A DNA stretch of 64,000 bases from Trichosporon coremiiforme (GCA_039545355.1 BCJJ01000007.1:744001-808000), one strand, 5' to 3'; counted from the first letter of the stretch, positions 12,170 to 25,000 are shown. Notes: generated from the sequence alone by a model not told the origin. Numbers and translations are program-made.

Positions 12170-12255
12170 AAGTGGAGCTGTGGACTCCAGGGGAGAGATA
12201 GCGAAGATGCCGGCCGGTGTATGTCGGCCGGTCCGGCCGCCTTGGAAGTCAACAT

Positions 12256-12722
12256 CTACTTCGGGTCGTAAGCCACGACCTCGATCTCGACCTTCATGGC
12301 CGCCAGCCCAAGCTGCGGCACGCCGATACAGGTCCACAGCGGCTTGTGGTTCGGGCACCACTTGCGGAATCCCTTGACCATGGCGTTGAGCGCCTTCTCG
12401 TCGAGCGGGATGTGGTACGAGTTGACGCGGTAGACCTGCTCCCAGCCCTTTCCGCCCGCCGTGCGCACGGTGAGGTCGACGTTCTCGAACGCCTGGGCGA
12501 TCTGTTCCTCAATGTCGTCCGAGATCGCGTTCGTGGCCGGATCCCAGCCGCCTTGTCGTCAGCATCTCGAAGTGGCAGAGATCAAGGGAGAGGGAGGTAG
12601 CGCAACACACCTTGGCCGGCGCACTCGATGCGGTCGCCGACGCGCACCGCCTGCGAGTAGTGGTAGTTCTCCAGCGCGAACTGGCCGTATCCATCGTAGG
12701 AGCTGAAGGGAAGTGAGGACAT
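12256..12722 (-). CDS. Rid/YjgF family protein (copy 2)
   Basis: Exons 12722-12611 and 12551-12256 give 135 aa. It is clearly paralogous to the gene at 10818-11362: the same YHYSQAVRVGD segment, the same phase-1 intron inside GQ-GGWDP, and a C-terminus ending KVEIEVVAYDPK. The family acts as a homotrimer on reactive imines. As in copy 1, the key Arg is replaced by Trp (PLWTCIGV), so the catalytic chemistry is probably altered or lost. The intron acceptor is AAG rather than CAG, preceded by CTGACGAC. It is oriented with UGA1 and copy 1 and divergent from the amidase gene that starts 1.07 kb away. Confidence 0.85.
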
Positions 12723-13794
12723 TGTTGTTGTGATGGTGAGCTCAGTAGCTCTCCAGAAGCCTTAAATACGCGGCATGCCGTAATGACGTCGATGAACCAG
12801 CGGACTAGCAATCAGACTGCTGCCACGAGCTGCACGTGAGTTTGCTGTCGACTGCGCTTCGACGGTGCTTAGTCAGTGGCCAAGCCCTGATAGTGCTTTG
12901 TAAGCCCTTGTAGAGCTGAGTGCGCCCTCTGATGTCGCACCTGGCTCGGTCCATGGTGGTTCCGCAGTGCGAGCAGCCTGATTGGGGCCCAGCTGTTCCT
13001 CCCGTCCGATTGATGATAGCGCGCGTCCACCACGACTCCTCGGCAGCCTAGATGTCAGCTTCGTAACAACGGCCTGACCGTTATATGGTGTCGATCATCT
13101 TATCAAGAAGTCCAGTGACAAAGGGGAGAGAGTTTCGGACTCTCTGTTGGTCTGTGCCCCGCAGTTGTGTAGGGGGAGGTTCAACGGCTAAACTGGCCGC
13201 ACAGCGCTCCTTCGAAGGCCTCATATACCGAGTGCTATGAGCCAACACTAACAGTACAGAGGTCAGTCGATAGTCGAACAATCAAGAAGCTCGTGCAGTG
13301 CGAACACCGGCCCAAAGTGAGATAAACGTGACTGTTTCTGCCCGCCGAGTCCGCCGCAACCTGGCGGCGATCAGTGCGGAATTCACCGAAGCCGCCCAGT
13401 CCAATCTCGGCGTCTGCCACCAGAGTACCCAATGGCTGGTCGCATCCTATGCAGTCCCCCAGCGGTGGGCTGCGCCCTTCGGTGGCATTCGCGTTGAGCA
13501 GATACGACAGCGCCGTCAGGTGGTGTTCGTCCTTCGTCGCTTCGGTCGGTAGAGATACCGTGGCCCACCCGGCTCCAGGCCAGAGTCGGGTATCGCGTTC
13601 CCACCACGCCACTGCCCACTATCTTTCGGCTGAGGCCGACGCGCCCAGCCCGCCAGGCCACGGTCACGGTCACTCTCCCAGACTATGCGGCCCCACAGCG
13701 GCCCGCTATCTGCCCGACGTCGCTCACATATAGCTTGCTTCTTCGGCACCACCTCCGTCCCCCGCCCTACACACCCCGATACACATCACACAGC
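12723..13794. other. Divergent promoter region of Rid copy 2 and the amidase
   Basis: No coding exon is supported. GATA-type motifs are visible (TGATAG at about 13013, AGATAA at about 13320), which would suit nitrogen-regulated genes but are short enough to occur by chance. The ~80 bases before the amidase start are C-rich leader. Confidence 0.5.
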
Positions 13795-15555
13795 ATGACT
13801 GTCAACCCTCAGGACTGGGAGGCCGTCTCGGCCGCCAAGCGCGCCGGTCGCGATGCGCTCATCCCCAAGGCGTGGATCATCAAGGACGTCGAGGAGCGCA
13901 ACGTTCAGAGCGTCGCCGAGAGCTGCGGCGTCCTCTCGCCCGAGGAGATCAAGATCACCAACACTGCGGCGCCTGAGCTCGTCAAGAAGATGGTCAACAA
14001 GGAGCTCACCTCTGAGCAGGTCGTAACCGCGTTCTGCAAGCGTGCCGCTATCGCCCAGCAGCTTGTGAGTGCATGCCGGCTTGGAAGAGCTTGGCCGTCG
14101 GGGAGTTCCACAGTGACCGTCCCGCTGCACGTGAAGCCGCGCTGACAACAGACGAACTGTCTGACCGAGATCCTGTTCGACGACGCGATCGAGCGCGCCA
14201 AGGCGATCGACGCCGCGTACGCCGAGTCCGGTAAGCCTGCCGGACCGCTCCACGGCCTGCCGATCTCGCTCAAGGACAACTTCAACGTCAAGGGCGTGGA
14301 CACGACCGTCGGCTTCATCGCGTGGGCGAACGACCCCGCCTCCATCGACTCGGAGCTGACGCAGCTTCTGCGCGAGCAGGGCGGTATCATCTTCTGCAAG
14401 ACCAACGTGCCCACTGCCATGATGATTGCCGAGAGCTACAACAATGTCTGGGGTTACACTGCCTCGCCCTGGAACCGCGACACCTCGTCTGGCGGATCAA
14501 GTGGAGGCGAGGGTGCTCTTCTGGCCTTCAAGGGTGAGTTGCGGATGAAATGGTTGTGATTCTGACGGATAGGCTCTCCCCTCGGCGTCGGCACCGACAT
14601 TGGCGGCAGTATCCGTATTCCCTGCGCCCTCTCCGGCATCTACGGACTGAAGCCGTCCTTCGGACGCTTCCCGACCTACGGTGCTCGCTCTGGCATGCCC
14701 GGCCAGGAGGCCGTGCGCTCGATTAACGGACCGATGTCGGCTTCGCTCGAGGCGTGCAAGCTGTGGTGCCAGACCGTCGTTGGATCGCAGCCGTGGCTTC
14801 GGGACCCGTACGTCGTCCCGATCCCCTGGCGCGAGGTGCAGCTTCCCGAGAAGCTGTGCTTCGGCATGATCGTCGACAACGGCCTCGTCCGCCCTCTGCC
14901 GCCGGTGCAGCGCGCTCTCCGCGAGACCAAGGCTGCGCTCGAGGCGGCGGGCCACAAGGTCGTCGAGTGGACGCCGTACGACGCGGCCGAGAGCAAGTCG
15001 CTCCTGGAGCGCTTCTTCGCCGGAGACGGTGGCGCGAAGATCTCCGGCTTCATCAAGGAGGGCGGCGAGCCTTGGCCCAAGGGACTGGAGGCGTTCGAGG
15101 CGGCCGCCGAGCACTTCAAGGACAAGCCGCCCGCCGTCGGCGACCTCTGGACGCTGCAGGCTGAGCGCAGCGCTTACACCAAGAAGGCGCTCGACCACTG
15201 GATGGCCTCTGCCGAGCTCACTGGCACCGGACGGCCTTTCGACGGCGTCATCTCCCCCGTGTCCGCGTACGCGTCCTGCCCTCGCTACACCTACGAGCAC
15301 GTCACGTACACGTCCATGTGGAACATCACCGACCAGAGCAGTGCCGTCTTCCCCGTCTCCTTCGTCACGGAGCATGATGAGAAGACTCAGATCGGAGACT
15401 TCCGCGACGACGTCGAGAAGCGCATCTGGGAGAGGTACGACCCGCAGGAGGTCCTTGGCGCCCCTGTCGGACTCCAGGTCGTCACGATGCGTCTCGAAGA
15501 GGAGAAGGCGCTCGCCCTTGCTGAGGTCGCCGCTAAGGCCCTGGGCAAGATTTAG
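13795..15555 (+). CDS. Amidase-signature family hydrolase
   Basis: Exons 13795-14064, 14152-14533 and 14573-15555 give 544 aa. The Ser-cisSer-Lys triad is complete: Lys131 in LPISLKDNF, Ser206 in SSGGSSGGEGALL and Ser230 in GTDIGGSIRIP. The spacings (75 and 24 residues) equal those of mammalian fatty acid amide hydrolase (142, 217, 241). The family splits carboxylic amides to acid and ammonia. Fungal members include acetamidases and fatty-acid-amide or N-acylethanolamine hydrolases, and the substrate cannot be told from sequence. I see no signal peptide, so it is likely cytosolic. Introns of 87 and 39 nt carry CTGAC before the acceptor. It lies beside the GABA transaminase and Rid genes, and a transporter follows in the same direction. 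Confidence 0.92.
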
Positions 15556-16910
15556 TAGTTGCATAGGCAAACCGCATGAATCGAACACATCTTGGGATCA
15601 CTAGACGCCGCAATGTCTCGGTCGCTGTGGACTGGCAGCGCCTCCCCGGTCCTTCAACGAGCAGCCATGATCGCCGTGATCCATGAGCAGAACGCCTTGG
15701 CTGGGTGGGCTAACACCGGCAGACAAAAGTTGAACCCCGCAGTGGGTTTCCTCCATAGCCAAAGCCAAAAGAGCTGATAGACGAGCCCGATAGACGAGGT
15801 CTCGCGTATCGAATGTTCCCCTCCCCCCACTCTGTGACGCCGTATACGCAGTGGCGCCGCCTTATCCGTAGCGGGTCGAACTTCCGCCCAGCAGCAATGT
15901 TGACTCCTCTTCCTTTCTTGGGGAGCGGTTGCCCGCTATCTCTTTTTTGAGACCCAATAAAAGCACCATTGGCGTACAAGACGATAGTGTCCCGATAGAC
16001 AGTTCAGCTCCCAGATAGGCTGCAATTCACCTCTGTGAAGTGGCTGCCATGAGCGGTTGCTGTATCAGTCTCAAAACGGCAGAAATTCAGATATGTGGGC
16101 AAAACCAGACTCCTGCCCCAGCCACGTCTCGGCAATCGCTCTCTTTAGCGTACTGCAGCCGAGCCGCAATCTGCATTCCCTTGTTGCCGCAGACGTGCGG
16201 TGCGTCGGGCAGCAGGTGGCTTTGCGGTTGCAGGTGGGCAACAGTCAGCACTGGCATGCAGAGGCGTTCGAGGTGAATTCGCGTCAGCTGTCCCTCCCGT
16301 GCCACAGAGCGGTAAGGGCCCGGGGCCCAACACCCGACCGCGGTTCTCCTCCACTTGGATCCTGAGCCCTCGTATCGTGCGATCGCACATGACCGGCTCT
16401 GCCCTCGCCCCCTGCCGGGCTCGCCCTTGGGTCGCGTAGGTCTTCTGCAGCTGACAATGTAAAGTCATTCCGAACACTATCGCTGAACAAGCAGCGGGGC
16501 GGCTTGCTCCGCATACAACTCATACACGACTTAGACGCGCCGCCGCCTTGGTAGAATTAACTCGGTCTGGCGCCGCACCCGCACCCGAGCGATCCGCGAC
16601 CCGAAGATAACACCCCGGCGATTCCGGCAAGCTTCACGCTCCAGAAGCCGCTCGGCAAGCTTATAGCCCACTTAAGAAAGAGCGTCGGCCATCTTTCGAA
16701 TCATTCTCTCGCATCTCGCATCGCGATTCAACAGAGCTAGGACTGGAGCTCCGCTCCGCACCGAGTCCGCCGCTCCACATCGCATCACCGACCAGATCAC
16801 ATCACATACTCCCACATCGACGCGTGCGATACAGCGCATCACACACTCCTCGATCGTCCAGTAAATCCCGCGGATCCGACTCCACGAACGCAAGATAACT
16901 TACGAGCACG
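15556..16910. other. Intergenic upstream of the MFS transporter
   Basis: No supported exon on either strand. AGATAA motifs at about 16603 and 16893 precede the transporter start. The rest has no repeats or structure that I can see. Confidence 0.45.
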
Positions 16911-19302
16911 ATGGGCAAGACGCAGCGCAAGATTGAGAAATTCTTCTGGGGCGAGCCGCCCGAGGACCCGAAGGAGCGCAAGCTGCTGTTCAAGCTGGAT
17001 CTTGTGATTCTCTCCTACGTCTGTCTCTCGTACTGGGTCAACTATCTCGAGTGAGTCTTGCTTGCGCGAGCTTCTGCTTCAGTAAGCTTGTGCTGGAGCA
17101 GTGTCAAGGGCTGGGCAGGGGTGGGCATGAGGTGATACGGTCATGTGGGCCATCTGCTCCTCAGGTCAGTTGCTGCCGGATGCAGCAGCTGAGGGGGCGG
17201 ATGCTAATTGCTCTAAATTGGAGTTGAACCACGCATGGTCGGAGTATGAGTGAGAGCACGTGATCTCCCGCGTGGTTGTGGCGGTTCAGCGCGGTTTATA
17301 GCAGTTTCGGATGAGGCTGAGCTGTGACCGTTCGAACCCAGGCGAACCTCGGTGTACATCCTTCCGTATTCAGAACCCATTGTGGTTTTTGGGATAACAG
17401 TCTCTTCCACTCCCAGAATTGCAGTAGCTGACCCTCACAGCCGCACGAACTTGAGTAACGCCTATGTGACGGGAATGAAGGAGGACGTCGGCTTCGTCGG
17501 AAACGACCTGACACTCGTGAACTCATGTTTCACCGCGGGCTATGTCGTGGGCCAGTGGCCGAGCGCGGTCATTCTGGCTTCGGGGCGTATCCCGCCACGT
17601 GTCTGGTTCCCGTTCTGCGTCTTCGCGTGGGGACTTTGCACTTTGGGACTCGCCTTCGTTTCGAACCCGGGCCAGGTCATGGGAATCCGCTTCGTGATGG
17701 CTCTCTTCGAGGCTAGCACGTTCTCAGGGTCGCACTACATTCTTGGGTCGTGGTACAAGGACTCGGAGCTCGGCAAACGGACGGCAGTGAGTGTTTTTTT
17801 CCCGACTTTTTTTTTGCTTTCCTCGACGCTTTTCCTCATATCTCGCTCAATTCTTCACCTATCTGCATGATTCTTGGTTCTACGTGGAGCGCTGACCTTC
17901 AGGTGTTTGTGACTGCGGCGCAATTTGGATCGTTCTTTTCGGGAGTAATGCAAGGCGGCATTCAGAAAACGATGCACGGAAAGTCTGGCTTTGCTGGCTG
18001 GAAGTGGCTCTTCATCATCGACTTTGCCATCACTGTTCCGGTCGCCCTGTACGGTTATTTCATGTTCCCTGACACTCCGCATACGACCAAGGCCTTCTGG
18101 CTCAGCGAAGAGGAGCGACAGCTTTGTTTGAAGCGTCTTCCCCCGACCGAGCATTATGTCATCACCTGGCCGAAATTCCGCGCCTCGTGCATCAAGATCA
18201 TCACCACGTGGCGCTTCTACCTCTTCTCGGCGCTGTTCATGCTCAGTGCGACCTCCTTCGAGAAGGTGGGAGTGTACTCCGAGTGTCTGCTGTGGCTCAA
18301 GTCGATTCAGTGGAACCCGGTGACGCTGAACTACCTCGGCCTCACTCCCATTGCTTCCGCCATTCTGGGTGAGTCATCTGCAGCCGAGGAAGCGAGGGGG
18401 CGTCGCTGACCTGTCTTAGGAACGTACATTCTGACTGTGTACTGCGACGCGACGGGACACCGCTTCTGGGCAAACGTGATCATGTACGTCAGTGTGCTGA
18501 TCAGCTCGATCATGATCCTCGTGTGGGACATCAGCACTGGCGCCAAGTTCTTCGCGTACATCATTGCAGGTGAGTTGAAACTTGGGAACTTGTGGATACG
18601 GGGGAGAGAGGTCATATTGGCGACTCGGACGATAGTGTCACGGGTGGCTGTCTGCCACTGATCCGGGCCGCCACGAAGGTGGCGGTGGTGGCGAGGAAGG
18701 CGAGGAAGACTGGGCAAGGCGAGGAAGACGCACTCGGCCGTGGGTCTGTGCGTCCTTGCGCCCCATGGCCCCCAACCGCCCCAGCCCACTCCACCTCGCC
18801 ACTAGTTGCCGGTCACCGGGCACTGATCCCTTCCCGGTGACTGCTGTGACTGCTCGAGGTCGGAGACTGGCCTTGTTCAGAGTCGACTCTTCCCCTCAAC
18901 AATGACTGCGTTAGCTGACATGCAGGAATCGGCTACGCCGGCCAAGCCTCCAACTTCGCCTGGGCCAACGCCCTGACGCGCGACGACGAGATGCTGCGCT
19001 CCATGACGCTCTTCTCCATGAACCTGTTCTCCAACCTCTGGGCGCTCTGGTACGGCATCGCTCTCTGGCCTGTCTCCCAATCCCCGAAGTTCCGTAACGG
19101 GCAGATTGCCACGATCGCGACGGGAGGTGCGTCGGTCGTCATTGCCGGCGCTATTGTCTACTGCTCAAGGAGGTGGAAGCCCGACCTGCCTCAGGATCAC
19201 GTTGGGCCGCACGTGGAGGATACGGAGAAGGGATACGGAGAGGAAGTGTCCCAGGTCGACCAGGTTGACCAGGTCGCGTTTGATAAGCGTCCTTCCGTCT
19301 AG
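16911..19302 (+). CDS. MFS anion:cation symporter, Dal5/Fen2/Liz1 type
   Basis: Exons 16911-17050, 17441-17786, 17903-18368, 18420-18569 and 18926-19302 give 492 aa. All junctions keep phase (for example NYL-D-RTNLSNAYVTGM). The WKWLFIIDFAITVPVALYGY and FPDTPHTTKAFWLSEEER segments are typical of the ACS family (pantothenate Fen2/Liz1, allantoate Dal5, nicotinate Tna1), which imports organic anions across the plasma membrane. About 12 membrane segments are expected, with a hydrophilic tail carrying QVDQVDQ. Two introns are long (390 and 356 nt), the others 116 and 51 nt. FEN2/LIZ1-like pantothenate or a related acid is my best substrate guess. Its position after the amidase and before a Zn2Cys6 regulator suggests uptake of a nitrogen source or its product. 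Confidence 0.88.
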
Positions 19303-19842
19303 GCGTCATATTCAGAAGTAAGGGAGCCAGCGGAGAAAGAAGGGACGCAATGGAGTGAAAGGTGTTCTGGGTTTTCCGTTGCTCCACGCAAGTCGGAAAC
19401 TCTACTTAGTTTGTCAATTGTCCGGGTTTATGGTTTATGCATCGTTGTCGTCTGCACCTCATGGTCGTCTGAGCACCACCGACCGTATCGACCTGGTCTC
19501 GATTCGCGTCGCCAGTACCCCCTCTACGGCCCTAGTGCTGCCATGCAACCCAGGCCCCGGTTGCCCGGTCGAGACCACTTGATCCCACTCCATGCCGGCG
19601 GTACGTAAGCTCGTCATGCTCAGCATTCCGCAATGACGCCAGCATCTGCCCGAGCAGCGACGTATGACTCATACATGTTTCTGCATCCTTTACACTTCTC
19701 AAGGGTTCCTACTATTGTTACTCATGACTTATTCTTGACAGGGGGCGCTTCCTATTCGCGCCTTTTGGGTCCTTTAACAATGATGTTATGTTTCTAAAAT
19801 TTATACAGTGTTGATGATGTTGGAGTGTGGAGCGACCCCCGC
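19303..19842. other. Intergenic between convergent transporter and regulator genes
   Basis: This is shared 3' flank. The part near 19670-19820 is AT-rich, as expected for termination and polyadenylation of both genes. No coding frame is supported. Confidence 0.5.
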
Positions 19843-22016
19843 TTAGTCCAGGAACGGACGCGAGTTGAGGCGGTTCGCGACCTCCCATGGCGTCAGGTCC
19901 TCGGGGTCGTCGTCGTGGTAGAGCCAGAACGCCTCCATCATCTGGCTCGCAGCGCGGTTGTCGAAGCAAGCGTGCGGGCCAAACTCGCTGAGGAGCTCAA
20001 CAGTCGATTGGCGCATCGGGTCATCCTTGGGAATGTGGAAGCCGGCGATGATGAGCGGCCACGTGAGCCAGACAATGCGGCCGTACATCGCAAGCATCTC
20101 CTTGGCGAGCTCGATGATGGCACGGGCGGCGCTGTCGATGCGCGGGTCGTTGCTGCCGACGCCAAAGACGATGCGGAGAAGTCGGATCTTGGTGGCGTGG
20201 CGGTAGGCGATGTTGCCATACTGGGTGCGAGGGTGGAAGGGAGTAAAGTTGGTCGAGTTGTCCCACACCTTGAGCTCGGTCAGGAGGCTGTTGGCCTGCT
20301 CCTCGAGCTCGGCACGCTCGCTGAGACGGGGCGTGCCGTCATTCGTGGTGGGCGTACCAGTGCCCAGGATGGCCGCAGTGTCTGCGGTGGGCTCACCCAG
20401 CTCCTGCTTGGGCACGGGTGACAGGGTGTTGTTGGTCTGCGGGAACTTGGCCGTGACGCGCGGGGGCAGGCGAAGGGCCAGCGTCGAGATCTGCGACCCT
20501 GTCGTCGCCTTGTGCTCGGTGAGCATGTAGCCCCTTTCACGGACCCGTGCGATAAGGGAACACGCTCGGGCAATGAGGTCGACCATGCCGCGCGACATGC
20601 CGAACATGCGCTCGACGCTCTCCCACTCGTTCTCGTTGCTGGACCAAGTCTCGGCTTCGAAGAACCAGGGAGTGAAGGCGTCCCTCAGGATGGAAGGCGC
20701 AAGCTCCGTAGACATGCAGCCAAAGACGTCACGGACCGCGAGCTGCTCCAATACGAATCGGGAAGGCGACAAATGGTCATGCGGCGAGTCGACAAGGAGC
20801 GCCTGTGCTCCACCTAAGCGCGAGATAAGAGAGAGCACAGAGGTAAGGAGCGAGTGCCAGGCTTCGTCGGCGGCCAATGACTGTGAAACGTCAGAATGAT
20901 ATTACAAATGGCGGGGCCAGGGAGGCCGCCTCCACTTACAGATGCGATGGTGCAGCTGAGCAAAGCGGCAAGAACCAGCTCAACCTCAGTCTTGTCGACC
21001 GTCTTGGGCGTTCCGTCTGGGCCCTCGAGGGCACATCGGACTAATTCGAGCACCCGGGGGCGGGTGGCCTGCGTGATGCGCCAAGCCCCTTCCTGATCGT
21101 TGGGGTTGGAGACGTAGCGAAGGTGCACGGCACCGACCGCGAGCATGGCTGTGCGCAGAGCATCGGCAGCGGGCGACACACTGAAGCCGTGTCAGCAGAC
21201 TGTCCATCGAGGGGTAAGCCAAAAGCTCCGAACACTTACCCTGGCAGGTGAGTGAAGGCAAGGGGTGCGTGCACCGTAAGCCAAGGGTTCCATGGGTTAT
21301 GTGGCGCTTCGAAGGCCAAAATGATGTGGACAGTTCGGGACAGGTAGTGGCGCATGACCAATCGCTCGTCGCTAAGATGGTCAGCAAGGTGGTGTCTAGG
21401 GCACGAAAAGGCGGAGACAGGGTGTGCACATGGTGTGCTCCACCATCAGGTCCGTCGGACTTTGAGATACTCACACACTCGGGAAGTAAGGTTGGAGGAA
21501 CGACCTGCAGATTGTCAGCGCTCTGTCGGTGCAGGTGGGACGCACGGGTCCATCATCATCTCGGCACGCAGGTGGTGCGGAACGAGGTCGATTTCCCGCT
21601 CCTTGCCCTTGAGCGAGCCAATGATCGGGAGCGACGACACAAAGGTCTCCGGAGCATGGAAAGGGAGCTTGAACTTGCGGCTCTTGGGAGGAGGCTCGGC
21701 GACGCTGTGAGTCCGCGGCTTGCGAGGACGGTTCTTCCTACGCTGAACGGGGTCATCGGGCGGCCAGGTGCACTGCAAGACGGTCAGCAACAGTGAAAAC
21801 ACGACAGCAAGGCAGCTGGCTCACGTCACGGTGTCCGATCTGGCACTTCTCGCAGATCGGCCTGGACTCATCACACTTGACTTTCCGTCGACGACAAGTG
21901 AAGCAGCCGGAACGGGAACGTTGACCTCCAGGCTCGGGGGCGGCAGGCTCCGGAAGCTCCCCGCCGAAGAGGGCGAGGAAGGGATCGATGGTGATCTCTG
22001 TCGTAGCGGCAGCCAT
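19843..22016 (-). CDS. Zn2Cys6 transcription factor with a fungal-specific regulatory domain
   Basis: Six exons in coding order (22016-21825, 21772-21546, 21504-21475, 21371-21240, 21180-20940, 20880-19843) give 619 aa. The zinc cluster is complete at about residues 38-65: CFTCRRRKVKC, then ICEKC, and the sixth Cys is the first codon of exon 2. A basic linker (RRKNRPRKPR) follows. The middle region (RHYLSRTVHIILAFEAPH, then ALRTAMLAVGAVHLRYVS) resembles the Fungal_trans_2 domain found in UGA3-like regulators. The protein should bind DNA in the nucleus as a dimer. The third exon is only 30 nt and encodes SFLQPYFPS; its introns of 41 and 103 nt both have CTGAC branch points. Regulation of the adjacent nitrogen genes is inference from position. 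Confidence 0.87.
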
Positions 22017-25000
22017 GGCTGAGGTGACGACAGACGGGGGCGGGCAGCGAGAAGCGGTGAGGGCAAGGTGTGGTGACGAAGGCGATCAGTCCTTGCCTGA
22101 GGATGGGCGACGATGACGATGCCGGATGTTCGACTGGCGCTGGCTGTTGAGAGGAATGGAGATGCAGAGAGGTGAAATGCGTGCGAGCGAGCGAGCCGTG
22201 TAGTCAAAAGAGAGTCAACAGGGGAAGAAGCGATGTGGTTGGACGGTGGTGGAATAAGTAGTTCTTGTCCTCGGTGGTGAGCGAGATTGCTTTGATTTTT
22301 ACAGTCTGTTGCTGATAGATGGAGTCGGTCGGTGGTCGTCGTAGTAGGTGTGTCGTTTCGGTGTGTCTGGGTCGTGCCCTTGGGCGTGGTGCTGTGTGTG
22401 CTGGTGGTGGTGTGCTGGGACGCTGATGGAAGGACCCTGAGGCTGCCTCCGAACTTGATCTTTTGGGCCCCCGTACCATGTACGGCATCCCTGAGCACGG
22501 CGGGCGTCGCGGGCGGCAGGCGGTCGAGGGTGGTCGAGGGTGCAGGACGAGGCGCAGCAGCCAGGAGGCCGCGCGAGGCCGGCGGCGCGACTAGGTGATC
22601 TCAGGTTCCTTGGGGCAACTGTAAACCCGTCTTAAGCCCGCTCCGAACCGCACTAGCGCGGTTCTGACGGCCATACTCGGCGATCATTGGTCCACAATCT
22701 CTTCGTCCTTACGCGACACGTGACCCCACAGCCTCCGGAAAGCAGTAACCGGTCGTCGAAATCACCACTGTCCCACCGTGTCTCGGCATGTGACTCACAC
22801 TTTATGACGTGTCACCGTGATAGGTCGCCAAACGTGAATGCCAAGGAACCACAGGAGGAACAGCCGCCGCCGCACGACAGGGCCGCGGGCCAGGAGCAAA
22901 GTACTACGACCGATGTTGAGCGAGACCAGCCAAACCATCCTGGATGACATCTCGACCGCGCGACCTCCACCGCGATCTGACACACAGCTGGCTCCTCTGT
23001 ACCTCTCGTCCTCTGCCGCTGCTGCGAGCCCTCATCCCGTTCCTGTCGCCCATCTCGATCTACAGATTGGCATTAGTACCATCTCTTGCAAGCGATGCCT
23101 GTCGTCGGGACGCTAGGCCTTCCCTACACGTTGCGCGATCACTGCCGCCGATGCCGCCCCCATTTCTATTCTGACTGCTCACCTGACTCACATCTTTTCT
23201 CAGAACTGCCCCACCTGCCTGCTGCTGCATGCCGCTTTGGCACTGCGGCACGGCCATTGAATGCAGATGCATCTCACACCAGATCGAAAACAGACAGGCT
23301 GACACTTGGCAGTCAAAGAGAGGGGGGCTTGGTGGCTGTGACCGACCGTTTCGTCCGCCTGCTCGCCCGACCCGACGTTCCGTCGTCCGTCGCCCGTCGC
23401 CCGTATCCGCAGCCACCACAGCCAACCGCCTCGCTAGCAACAGCGACCCATGCTGTCTACTTTTTCGGTTTCGTCACCCCTCCTTTGTCTCCTGTTGCTT
23501 CTGGCTGATGCGCAGCGTGTCACAGCGTTGGAAATCCCAGGAACGAGATGTTGCATTTAATGCATGCGCGGACTGCAGGTTACCAGCAGAGCTAGTCGGG
23601 GCTCACCCCTCGATCCATCGACAGGGGATCCTGTGTGCACCAATGACGGGGGTCGCAGCGGCCCCGTCCCTAGACGGACAAATACAGCCCCGCATGACCC
23701 CGCATCCGTCTCCTCTCGCCCATAGGTGTGCCTCCCGCCCGCCGCCCGTAGCCCCACATCTTCTCCCACAAACGCAACCCATCTCCTGCCCATCGCACCC
23801 ACTATCGAGCACAGCGCTACACACGCATGCATGCAGACCCCGAGCCGCCCGCACACGGCCGCGGGCAGCGACAACACCTGACACCGCGGGACTCCAGTTG
23901 TCCTCCAAAACAAGCCGACGGCAACGGCACACATCCCGTGCCTGAGCCGTTTTTGCTCGATCGCTGTCCACTCCACGTGCCCACATCTTGCCCCGCCTTA
24001 CCTCCGAGCACGGACATTGCGTTTGACAGTGGACGAGACCACCTCGCTAGCAGGCTGTATTTACGTACGCCCTGTGACAGTCAGGTCAAAGGATGTTGGC
24101 TCGCGGATGATCTGCTGGCAGTTCATAGCATTTGTATTTCCTGCACTTCCTTAGCTTGCGTTGCTACTTCCCGTCTTCTCCTAGCTCCTGATCATTGCAG
24201 CTACTTCCGCCGGAATGCCCCAAGGGTTCTCCAGATGTTCTGCAGCCCAGAGTACGTGCTCGTTGTCCTTCCGCACCTCGATGTATATCCTGCAGCACCC
24301 TGTGACGATCAGTGGGCGGCAGCGGCTCACAGGAGGCTGACGGTTGTACGCGGCAGTCGTTGCGAAGCGCCCCCGGTCAGAGCGTCTCGCTACTCGTTAA
24401 GTGCTCTCGACAGGGCTGTTCACGGGTCACAGGCACGACTCGTGTGTCACTGGCTGTCACCAAGCACAGCGTGCGGCGTGTGTGCGCTTCTGGACGGCGA
24501 GCTCCACTAGGTGCCTTCTCCACCAGTACCTAACACGCTGAGTACCTCACACCGAGACGAATCTGGCACCCGGTCTGGGGGCCGGAGTGCGGCGCCAGTG
24601 CGGCTCAGCTGCGCTTTTGGAACGCAACCCAGTCTGTTCGCGTCCCTACCATTCGAGCGCGTCAAGGTATGCTTGAGGTTTCCAACGGCGTCGATGACGA
24701 TGGGCCCCGCGCCATGCCCGCTGCCAATGGCGGCGAGCGATATTCCGGTACTTCCCCGAGTGCATCTCCGATTTTTGCGTCCGGCGCCGAGGCTCAGCAT
24801 GGACACAAACCTTACAGCTTACCTGCTCGTTTGGAGAGGTGTGGCACGCCACGGTGGCACATCGTGACTGGTTCCAGCACGCACGAGGGTGCGGACTATC
24901 CTCGGCGATGCTCTCGTTGGCTGATTGTGCTGCATGCGTTGCCTGCCAAGCTTCCCACCGTGACTCGCGGCCCCCAATGAGCGACCCCAGACCAATGCGA

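Larger units (their letters stand above)
11363..12255. other. Intergenic between the tandem Rid genes
   Basis: Besides the promoter of copy 1 (with a TTATC at about 11488), this contains two separate 24-bp-period tandem repeats, listed individually. I see no coding exon. Confidence 0.5.

Noticed and set aside
17320..17345. B-box-like GTTCGAACC inside the first intron of the MFS transporter
   Set aside because: The flanking bases do not form a T-arm stem and no A-box lies at the right distance.
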